Shown here: in pieces, positions 57,773-64,000 of the stretch
How positions within the stretch are numbered: the stretch's first letter is position 1
How the letters are laid out: every line of letters begins with the position of its first letter
Source: Aphelocoma coerulescens
Lineage: Eukaryota > Chordata > Aves > Passeriformes > Corvidae
Assembly (NCBI RefSeq): GCF_041296385.1
Contig: NW_027184083.1
Location: 2,294,001 to 2,358,000, forward strand
DNA length: 64,000 nt
Reading direction: 5' to 3'
Position numbers and translations under genes: made by a program
Notes under the pieces: model-generated
What the model saw: only the letters and a program-made list of their open reading frames with translations
The model's database searches: none
What the model was told of the DNA's origin: nothing

Positions 57773-60115
57773 CGGTGAATATGTTCCTGAGGTCCCTTCA
57801 AGAGGATCAGTCATACTATCATTCTGGTATCGTCTGGAGTTCTGTGTGTGAGAGACCGGAGCAATGTTGACTCTAGATGCGCTTCTTGTGGTAGTTGTCC
57901 CTCTTTTTAGTTCACGTACCCTGGCTGCTAAGGAGGAGGTGGGTTTTCCATGCCACTTACTCATGTCTTCTCCATGTTCCTGAAGGAAAAACCAGAGATT
58001 ACCTCGTGGGGTGTATCCTCTCTCCCTGGTTGGGGGACGCCGGCTCCTAATGGCAGAGACTCTTGTTGGTTCTGGCGAGATCTGGTAAATCTCTTCCTTA
58101 AGTTCCTTTTTCAATTTCTGATGGCCTTCTTCAATCAAACTCCGGACTTGCTCAGCTGAAAGACTTGTTTCCACGGATGAGACATGGGTGCGAAACGGGG
58201 CTGTGACGGTGTCCTCGTAAATCCTCAGTTTGTTCACCAAGACCCCCACCCTGTCCTCGCCTTCCCTCCATTGCAGCGTTGCCAGGTAACGGGAGTATAT
58301 CTCTGGTCCAAGGCGTGCGAACCTCAACCACATCTGTGACGTGCACTGGACACCATCTGGGCTCTTAGGAAATCTCTCGTCTTCTGAGAAAATGATCTCC
58401 AGCACAGCCAATTCCCTCAGGCATCGGATACCTTGTTCCATTGTGCTCCATTTCCCTTGGTGCACCTGGAGGTCTTCTTTACAAAGGTACCTGTCCCTGA
58501 CACTTGTAAGCAGTCGCCGCCAGAGGCTGAGAGTTTCTTGGGTTCTCCCGATCCCCTGGTCAATGACCACATCCCGGGACAGAGATCCCAGCTGCCTGGC
58601 CTCACTTCCGTCCAGAATGGTGTCATTGGCTGCAGCGTCCCAAATGCGGAGCAGACAGGTCAGGATGGACTCGTTTGTCTGGCATGTGAATTCCCTCCGC
58701 AGGTCACGCAGCTCACCCAGGGATAGTGACCGAGTGATGATCTCTGGCTCTGCCTCTTCTGCTGGATGTGAAGGTCCTGCTGCATCCTCATCAGTCACTA
58801 TGCGGACTGACTTGCTTTTTGATTTCTTCTTCTGCACGGGGGCAACTGCAATCGGTTTGGGCTGTTCTGGTTCAGTGGTGGCTTGCATGGGGACGCTGAC
58901 AGTGCTTTTGGTTCCTTTCTCCTCGGAGTCAGTCTGCGTAGTCATGGACGCTGTTGTTTTGTATTTGGTTCCTTTCTCCTCTGTGATAGTCTGTGTAGAG
59001 ATGGACGCTGTTGCTTTGCATTTGGTTTCTTTCTCCTCTGTGTCAGTCTGCGTAGAGATGGACGCTGTTGCTTTGCATTTGGTTTCTTTCTCCTCTGTGA
59101 CAGTCTGCGTAGAGATGGATGCTGTTGCTTTGCATTTGGTTTCTTTCTCCTCTGTGACAGTCTGCGTAGAGATGGATGCGGTTGCTTTGCGTTTGGTTTC
59201 TTTCTCCTCTGTGACAGTCTGCGTAGAGATGGATGCGGTTGCTTTGCGTTTGGTTTCTTTCTCCTCTGTGACAGTCTGCGTAGAGATGGATGCGGTTGCT
59301 TTGCGTTTGGTTTCTTTCTCCTCTGTGACAGTCTGCGTAGAGATGGATGCGGTTGCTTTGCGTTTGGTTTCTTTCTCCTCTGTGACAGTCTGCGTAGAGA
59401 TGGATGCGGTTGCTTTGCGTTTGGTTTCTTTCTCCTCTGTGACAGTCTGCGTAGAGATGGATGCGGTTGCTTTGCGTTTGGTTTCTTTCTCCTCTGTGTC
59501 AGTCTGCGTAGAGATGGATGCGGTTGCTTTGCTTTTGCTTCCTTTCGCCTTTGTGACAGTCTGCGTAGAGATGGGTGCGGTTGCTTTGCTTTTGGTTCCT
59601 TTCTGTGTGGCAGTCTGTGTAGACATGGTATTTGCTGCTTTGCTCCTTTTTACCTCCTCGTCAAGCAGATGTTGCACCACACTAAGTAGTGTTCTGTTTC
59701 TAAGCATGGTGTACACAATGCAGGCCATAGAGAAAAAAGAGAATAGAACTGACAAGAAGATTATACCATCCTTAACATCCAGAGGGAACTCAATATTTTC
59801 AAAAACTGCTGTGCCTGGCCTGAAAGGCTGGAAGAAACCACTCTCTACTCCTCCCACCAGGGGCTGGGTGCGATTGTTGAAGAGATCCCAGACAGAGGAG
59901 CCCAGACTAGGAGAGCCAAACAAAACTGAGTATATATTCCGAATGGTATTCATTGCCTCGCAGGTTATTATGCTATAGACATAATAAACCAATAAAGCAA
60001 TTCTCATACCAGTCCCTGGTTTTAACAGGAGTAACACAACAGGCAGGTAGTTCCCCATGTGAGGAAAAATATAGAGAGCAAGATACAGAACCCATGCAGA
60101 CAAGCTGAGCACCAT
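57770..60115 (-). CDS. gag: gag-like protein, 781 codons, with membrane segments and TQT repeats
   Basis: The start ATG sits in a strong context (CACCATGG) 56 bases after the primer site. Three hydrophobic stretches lie near residues 3-17, 37-51 and 114-136, so the N-terminus looks membrane-inserted, odd for a Gag. Residues about 155-410 hold 13 TQT motifs, mostly in 19-residue repeats. A Lys-rich linker follows, then the capsid-like part (SLSLGELRDLRREF...LLRIWD, GSLSRDVVIDQGIG, GKWSTMEQGIRCLRELAVLE), as in ERVL/Fv1-like gags. A coiled-coil-like SLIEEGHQKLKKELKEE and a basic tail end it. No zinc knuckle is present. The frame has no stop until TAA at 57770-57772. Confidence 0.85.
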   Translation of the reverse strand: MVLSLSAWVLYLALYIFPHMGNYLPVVLLLLKPGTGMRIALLVYYVYSIITCEAMNTIRNIYSVLFGSPSLGSSVWDLFNNRTQPLVGGVESGFFQPFRPGTAVFENIEFPLDVKDGIIFLSVLFSFFSMACIVYTMLRNRTLLSVVQHLLDEEVKRSKAANTMSTQTATQKGTKSKATAPISTQTVTKAKGSKSKATASISTQTDTEEKETKRKATASISTQTVTEEKETKRKATASISTQTVTEEKETKRKATASISTQTVTEEKETKRKATASISTQTVTEEKETKRKATASISTQTVTEEKETKRKATASISTQTVTEEKETKCKATASISTQTVTEEKETKCKATASISTQTDTEEKETKCKATASISTQTITEEKGTKYKTTASMTTQTDSEEKGTKSTVSVPMQATTEPEQPKPIAVAPVQKKKSKSKSVRIVTDEDAAGPSHPAEEAEPEIITRSLSLGELRDLRREFTCQTNESILTCLLRIWDAAANDTILDGSEARQLGSLSRDVVIDQGIGRTQETLSLWRRLLTSVRDRYLCKEDLQVHQGKWSTMEQGIRCLRELAVLEIIFSEDERFPKSPDGVQCTSQMWLRFARLGPEIYSRYLATLQWREGEDRVGVLVNKLRIYEDTVTAPFRTHVSSVETSLSAEQVRSLIEEGHQKLKKELKEEIYQISPEPTRVSAIRSRRPPTRERGYTPRGNLWFFLQEHGEDMSKWHGKPTSSLAARVRELKRGTTTTRSASRVNIAPVSHTQNSRRYQNDSMTDPLEGTSGTYSP
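58905..59640 (-). repeat. 57-bp tandem repeat array in gag
   Basis: Thirteen units, the central eight nearly identical, encode 19-residue repeats of the type KATASISTQTVTEEKETKR on the - strand. Outer units are diverged (ending GTKSK or TTASMTTQTDSEEK). Period is 57 bases, so copy number can change without shifting the frame. On the + strand the same array is open by coincidence. Confidence 0.93.
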
Positions 60116-60170
60116 GGTGAATAGGTTTCTGTTAATACAAGATTGTAATTCTGACTTTCTCTCAGAGCAG

Positions 60171-60188
60171 GCCGCACGTTGGGCGCCA
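60171..60188 (-). promoter_or_regulatory. Primer-binding site, tRNA-Lys1,2 type
   Basis: Five bases inside the 5' LTR the - strand reads TGGCGCCCAACGTGCGGC. It matches the tRNA-Lys1,2 primer site (TGGCGCCCAACGTGGGGC) at 17 of 18 positions. Spumaviruses use the same tRNA. Confidence 0.85.
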
Positions 60189-60193
60189 AATTA

Positions 60194-60745
60194 TGTGCTA
60201 GTTTGAAAACAAACCAGTGAGAGGCACCAAGTCAGAATAACAATTTAATGGAAATTAAAGAAAAGGAAAAGAAAGTAAAAGAAAACACTGACAGAGTCAA
60301 GATACAACCTGAGTCCCTATTAGGCAGGGTAGTGATAGCAGTCTGGTGGAATGGTGGCTGCAATCCTCTGAAGTGGTGATCCTGTAGTAGAAGGGGTCTG
60401 CTCTTCCTCAGAAAATCCAGCGGTGGCTGTGTAGCTCCTGTCCTCTGGAAATCCAGTGGAGTTCCCTCTTTGGTGCTCAGAGTCCCAGTTATATCCACGA
60501 TGGGATGCTTGGTTCCTCCCTCTGGGTGGAGCATCTCACAATGGGGTAATGAGTCATGAGGCCAAGTGTTGATTAGGCTCGTTAACAGAAGATAGTCTGG
60601 AGGGAGTTATCTCTGAGTCATGCAGCAGGACAATGATGGGCCATTAAGAGCAAGATAGTCTGGGGGGAGGAGGCAAGGAAACACTGCCCCACCTGATTTC
60701 AACAGCTCATGAGGATGGTAATAGAATACACCTCAACCCAGGACA
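60194..60745 (-). repeat. 5' LTR of the young ERVL
   Basis: On the - strand it runs from TGTCCTGGGTTGAGG to CAAACTAGCACA, 552 bases. It contains ATTAAATTGTTATTCTGAC near its 3' end, the likely R/U5 zone. A partial third copy of this family lies at 26885-27149. Confidence 0.93.
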
Positions 60746-60761
60746 CCAACTATGCCAATTT
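60746..60761 (-). promoter_or_regulatory. Half primer site of an older ERV (tRNA-Ser type)
   Basis: The - strand reads TTGGCATAGTTGG, then is cut by the young ERVL; across the insertion it continues CAAGATGGCAG at 53879 and leftward. It matches the tRNA-Ser-like site at 20124-20142. Confidence 0.6.
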
Positions 60762-61318
60762 TGTCACAGGAGAAGAGTCAGAGATCACTCTGACAGATCT
60801 GAGCTAGTAGTCAGCTTATTGAGTTCTAAGTATGGATGGATTGGCAGTCAATACTGATGCCTTTTCCTGGTCTTAAAATCAAGAGCCAAACACAGTTAGA
60901 AGGGAAAAAGGGATTTTACCTCTGTATTTATTTTAAGGATCCTTAGGTGCACCACATCCAGGTGGAATGCGCCAAAATGCACACCACAATGCGCACACGC
61001 AATAGATCAGGTATAACATTATAGGTTTTACTAATTAGCATATCTATCAAAGATTCCCCAATGAAAGGCTTGAGTGAGCCCCCCTCCCCGAGGAACCTTC
61101 CCCTGGATGGTTCTTTCTCAGTTTACAAAATGTGTTCTGGAGAGGACTTTGGTGTCTGGGGCTTTCTGATCCCTAACTACAAGGCTTCTAAGATGTTTAG
61201 TCTCCTAGCTGAACAAAGAAGTCCAAGAATGTAGGCTAAAAACCACTAAGAATACAAAAGCTATAAAAAGGTATATGAGAGGGGTATAAAAAAAAGGCAA
61301 AAAATCATCATGGCATCA
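60762..61318 (-). mobile_element. 5' LTR of an older tRNA-Ser-type ERV
   Basis: In + orientation it starts TGTCACAGGAG next to the primer site and may end GGCATCA at 61318. On the - strand a TATA-like element and AATACAGAGG zone are present, and the left part has CTGTATTTATTTTAAGG. It resembles 16357-16782 in end sequence. The right limit is estimated. Confidence 0.55.
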
Positions 61319-61350
61319 ATAATATTTACTACACTCAAAGTATGGGATAC

Positions 61351-61837
61351 TGTGCTGGTTTTGGCTGGGTTAATTTTCTTCACAGTGGCTGGTATGGGGC
61401 TGTGTTTTGGATTTGTGCTGAACACAGTGTTGATAAAACGGGGATATTTTCATTACTGCTGAGCAGGGCTTGCACAGAGTCAAGGCCTTCTCTCGAAGTT
61501 GGGAGGGGACACAGCTGGGACAGCTGACCCCAACTGACCAAAAGGATATTCCAGACCATATGGCATCATGCTGAGCAATAAAAGCTGGGGGAAGAAGAAG
61601 GAAGCTGTGACCTTCTGGAGAGCCTACACTGAAACAGGCTCCTGGTAGGACCCATGGCCCAACAGGGGATCCATGCTGAAGAACTCTGTTCCTTAAGAAC
61701 TGCACTCCATGGAAAGGAGCCACACTGGAGCAGATCGTGAAGAACTACAACCTGTGGGAAGGACCCACATTACAGAAGTTTGTGAAGGACTGTTTCTGTG
61801 GGTGGAATCCAATACTGGTTCATGGGAAGAGCATGAG
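61351..61837 (+). mobile_element. LTR, TGTGCTGGTTTTGG family, interrupted
   Basis: It starts TGTGCTGGTTTTGGCTGGG and matches 26532 for some 130 bases. AATAAA occurs at about 61577-61582. At 61838 another LTR begins, so the rest may lie beyond the window. Confidence 0.7.
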
Positions 61838-62136
61838 TGTTACAGCGGGGATTACTGTAACATGCATATATCAAACCAGGAGGCCATGGAAAAGAAATAT
61901 ATATGGGACAGATTCTTGGTAGATGTTTCAGAGATGTTTATTTGTCCAGCCGCATGGCCGGAGCTCTGCCGAGGAACTGTTACAGTCACGGGACCCGAGG
62001 ATCCTTGCCCATGCAGGGAAACACAAGCCAACCAATGGGGAACAAGGCTGACCAGGGGTAGGGAAACCCTGTGCCTCCCCCCCAGGGCCCCTTTCCCAGG
62101 GCTACATGGCAGGGGGAAGAGACCCCCAACATGTCA
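61838..62136 (-). repeat. 3' LTR of the cold-shock-domain element
   Basis: On the - strand it runs from TGACATGTTGGGGG to CTGTAACA, 299 bases. The outer end holds an inverted repeat (TGTTACAG at 61838-61845, CTGTAACA at 61855-61862). Confidence 0.8.
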
Positions 62137-62155
62137 CCCATTTTATTTTAATAAA
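62137..62155 (-). promoter_or_regulatory. Polypurine tract of the cold-shock-domain element
   Basis: On the - strand ATTAAAATAAAATGGG directly precedes TGACATG, the LTR start. This supports the LTR boundary at 62136. Confidence 0.65.
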
Positions 62156-62533
62156 AGGAGAATGAAAACAACTGGATAAACAAAACAAGAACAGTTTTAA
62201 AATAATACAAGCCACCCTCCTGAGCCTTTAAATGTCCAAACAGATTCTCTGGAACATCTTACGGCTGACAGAAAGGGAGACAGGACTCTCCGGGCATGCT
62301 TTGTGGGGAAACTGAGGCAGGTGAGGGTTTAATTTCTTCCCTCCCCCTTTTCATCCCCCCCTCGGCATCGGAGAGGAGTTGTAGGGAAAGGGAATTGTAT
62401 AGGGAAGCCATGGGGTGAAAAACGGATTAGGAATAAACTGGGGATGGGGTAAACTTAGGAAAGGGTTCATATTGGGTATAAGGTAAAAGGGGAAAGTAGG
62501 CTGTGGGTAGGGAAGTTGTTGGGATGGATATTG
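62156..62533 (-). other. Pro/aromatic-rich region after the cold-shock domain
   Basis: In the frame of the domain's second half, the - strand continues with [20 protein letters not shown] and further Pro, Phe and Tyr-rich sequence to about 62360. Beyond that, frames are short. It is not similar to the basic/acidic tail of YBX1 as I know it. No poly(A) tract occurs, so a recent processed-pseudogene insertion is not indicated. Confidence 0.45.
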
Positions 62534-62812
62534 TTTATAATTTTGTGCATAACAGCTGCCTTTGACGGGAATACCTCCAGGCCCAGTAACATTCGCTGCT
62601 TGAAAACCCTTCTTTCCTTGTACTATATCAAATTATACAACTTCCCCATCTCCACTTTGCAGGTAATTTTTAGGGTTATTCCTTTTAATGGCAAGTTCTA
62701 TGGATGAGTAAATCTTCCCCTGTATCATCTCGTGTTATAAATCCATAGTTGTTTTTGACATTGTACCATTTCACAGTTCCTGTGATTTTCGTTGCTATAA
62801 CTTCTCCTATCA
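62534..62812 (-). pseudogene. Y-box-type cold-shock domain inside an LTR element
   Basis: On the - strand the first part reads [20 protein letters not shown] then [16 protein letters not shown]. This has the RNP1 (NNYGFI) and RNP2 (DLLIH) blocks of the YBX-family cold-shock domain, which binds single-stranded nucleic acid. The second part, one frame over, shows NNPKNYLQSGDGE and [14 protein letters not shown], the conserved C-terminal half of the same domain. A one-base shift near 62690-62695 and a TAA at 62633-62635 break it. Order and spacing match YBX1/2/3; LIN28-type domains fit less well. The tail after it differs from YBX proteins. Confidence 0.82.
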
Positions 62813-62829
62813 CATGCTTGTGTGTTCGT

Positions 62830-63195
62830 CGTGGGTGCCGGTCCCGCGTGGCCACCGCCTCGCTGACTCCAATGTTTCAGCCGGGCCCCCGCGTTGTGGC
62901 TGCTCCGCGCCCTCTGAGCAGTGCTGCTCCGGCGCGTGTCTGGGCTCTGCGTGGCCCTGTGTTGCCATCGCCGCCGGCCCCACGCCCTGTGAGTGGTTCC
63001 GCTCTGCCAGCTCCACGCTGCTTTGGGTACGGCCCCGTGCTGCGCGGCTTCTTGTGTTGCTATGGAAACCGCTGCTTCTTGCTCTACAGAGCTCTCCGAG
63101 CCGTGTGCTCAGAGCGGGCTTCCACGCCGATGCCCGGTTCCTGGCTCCTCATGGCCCACGGCACCCGCAGCGCCTGCGGCATCGCTCCCTCACTT
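62830..63195 (-). other. GC-rich linker between matrix and cold-shock parts
   Basis: A GC-rich stretch with short frames on both strands, among them 63016-62810 on the - strand (Ala/Gly/Pro/Glu-rich). It could be the remains of a low-complexity gag linker or of the Ala/Pro-rich N-terminus of a Y-box protein. The palindrome-like GTTGCTATGGAAAC lies at 63056-63069. Confidence 0.4.
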
Positions 63196-63199
63196 GCGG

Positions 63200-63700
63200 T
63201 CACGTGGCAGGGGACCCCGAGACAGGGATGGGGTCTGTGATAAGGCGCGGGCTCCCGAGGGGGCCGGGCGCATCCAGCACAGGCACCTCCACCATCACGG
63301 CTGCAGTCACATGCCCCAGGGATGGCGGCCGCGCGGTCTCGGCCACGGGATTAGTATGATCCTCTGCTTTAGGGGTAATGGGACCATACAAATGCTCCTC
63401 AAGAGCTTCACTGATTACAAAGGATGCACGGAGAGCTTCTGTCGCTAGTCCATGTTCTGTTTGATCCCTTACCTTATCCCAGATCTCGTCCCAAAAACAC
63501 CCATGACTAGTTCCAGGAGGTTCAATATCAAAAAGTAAGTCTCGAGAAATATAGAATAAATTTTTGAAAAGCCAGTAAAAAAAAATTTCTAGATCTCCTG
63601 GTTCCAATACTTTCTTGTTTTGCTGTTCAAGGATTCCTTTAATTTCTAGATACATTTCTTTCTGTGGCTCAAAGAGCCACATTTCCCATGATTCTTCCAT
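63200..63700 (-). CDS. gag: Matrix-like gag N-terminal protein
   Basis: A 166-codon frame starting MEESWEMWLFEPQKEMYLEI. The layout IFFYWLFKNLFYISRDLLFD...FWDEIWDKVRDQ parallels the matrix part of the class II provirus in this window (LLDWATLKGISMDRDSALDF...ALWQELGCAVRQE). That supports a betaretroviral-type matrix. The C-terminal third is Pro-rich and the frame ends at 63200, before the GC-rich linker, so it is not fused in frame to the cold-shock domain in this copy. It begins about 110 bases after the 5' LTR. Confidence 0.55.
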   Translation of the reverse strand: MEESWEMWLFEPQKEMYLEIKGILEQQNKKVLEPGDLEIFFYWLFKNLFYISRDLLFDIEPPGTSHGCFWDEIWDKVRDQTEHGLATEALRASFVISEALEEHLYGPITPKAEDHTNPVAETARPPSLGHVTAAVMVEVPVLDAPGPLGSPRLITDPIPVSGSPAT

Positions 63701-63812
63701 AGTCCAGAGAGAATATCCAAACCAAGGTGAGAAGAGAGAGATCTAGAGTGGTTTTTACTCACGAATTTTCTGTCCTTAGGGATCAGTGTCTTGCCTGCAT
63801 TCCTCCACCATT

Positions 63813-64000
63813 TGTTACAGCAGGTATTACTGTAACATGCATATATCAAACCAGGAGGCCGTGGAAAAGAAATATATATGGGACAGATTCTTGGTTGATG
63901 TTTCAGAGATGTTTATTTGTCCAGCCGCATGGCCGGAGCTCTGCCGAGGAACTGTTACAGTCACGGGACCCGAGGGTCTTTGCCCACGCAGGGAAACACA
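63813..64000 (-). repeat. 5' LTR of the cold-shock-domain element, partial
   Basis: It begins TGTTACAGCAGG and matches 61838-62025 until the window ends. On the - strand the sequence just inside the LTR is TGGTGGAGGAATGCAGGCAA (63789-63810), presumably the primer site; I could not assign its tRNA. Confidence 0.8.

Larger units (their letters stand above)
53885..60745 (-). mobile_element. Young class III (ERVL/spuma-like) retroelement, env-less
   Basis: A 6.86-kb element on the - strand with two 552-base LTRs, TSD CCAAC on both sides (53880-53884; 60746-60750). Order: 5' LTR (right), tRNA-Lys-type primer site, gag, protease-RT-RNase H-integrase, polypurine tract, 3' LTR. There is no env. LTRs differ at five positions by eye (about 0.9%), so insertion is recent. 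Gag is intact; pol has a single stop at 55694-55696. The five-base TSD and pol type place it in class III. Confidence 0.93.
61838..64000 (-). mobile_element. Short LTR element with cold-shock domain, pol-less, runs off the window
   Basis: Direct repeats starting TGTTACAG at 61838 and 63813 are LTRs of one element on the - strand. The internal region is only about 1.68 kb (62137-63812). It encodes a matrix-like gag start (63700-63200), a GC-rich linker, and a Y-box-type cold-shock domain (62800-62534) with a Pro/aromatic tail. No protease, RT or integrase occurs, so it is non-autonomous or internally deleted. LTR parts visible on both sides differ at about seven of 188 positions. Confidence 0.8.

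Noticed and set aside
58905..59640. Regular repeats considered as a CRISPR array
   Set aside because: Units are contiguous 57-base coding repeats without unique spacers, in a vertebrate genome.
58341..59978. 545-codon + strand frame and an overlapping 268-codon frame
   Set aside because: They are antisense to the gag repeat array; the 57-base period keeps several frames open at once. No homology-like motif appears, and gag on the - strand explains the region.
62534..62812. Ordinary YBX processed pseudogene
   Set aside because: Not excluded, but there is no poly(A) tract, the tail is unlike YBX1, and orientation and position fit the LTR element; recorded as capture with the alternative stated.
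1..64000. tRNA, rRNA or microRNA genes
   Set aside because: No cloverleaf with A and B boxes or rRNA-like block was recognised; the tRNA-like pieces are ERV primer sites only.

Overview
This is vertebrate nuclear DNA, almost certainly from a bird and probably a passerine. The evidence is many CR1 LINE copies (3' tails built on ATTCTATGATTCT-type repeats), avian-type ERV LTRs, and two exons whose conceptual translation matches the extreme C-terminus of the Polycomb RING protein PCGF3. There is no bacterial or plasmid content.

Host gene. PCGF3 runs on the + strand. Its penultimate exon is 7526-7606 and its last coding exon is 37209-37256. The reading frame joins cleanly (phase 0) and ends in KAPLLLHYRPKMDLL-stop. 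The 29.6-kb intron between them, and the partial intron before them, are mostly transposons. From 37257 to about 42335 lies a long AT-rich stretch with several AATAAA signals and no recognisable transposon, most simply the 3' UTR. Nearly all young CR1 copies inside the gene are antisense to it.

Transposon layers. Many insertions are nested and can be ordered by target-site duplications (TSDs) read directly from the sequence. Examples are a CR1 in a CR1 (806-1819; 21210-21952), a CR1 hosting a decayed ERV with a tRNA-Ser-like primer site (15634-20388) that hosts a solo LTR (18286-19234), and a + strand CR1 (about 42640-52410) that hosts a betaretrovirus-like provirus and two solo LTRs.

Three LTR elements dominate the right half. 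(1) 42746-49898, + strand: a class II provirus (TSD CATGCC, tRNA-Trp-like primer site, gag, dUTPase-protease, pol, no env), broken by several stops and shifts but keeping both -1 frameshift heptamers in phase. (2) 53885-60745, - strand: a young class III (ERVL/spuma-like) element (TSD CCAAC, LTRs about 99% identical, tRNA-Lys-like primer site). Its gag is an intact 781-codon frame with membrane segments and thirteen TQT motifs in 19-residue repeats; pol is interrupted by one stop. It landed inside the primer site of an older ERV. (3) 61838 to beyond 64000, - strand: a short LTR element with no pol that carries a matrix-like gag start and, downstream, a Y-box-type cold-shock domain, apparently captured from a host gene. 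Items 2 and 3 are the most unusual content of the window.

Boundaries given with a TSD are firm; the other repeat boundaries are estimates by eye. All ERV genes are described as found; no repaired version is given.
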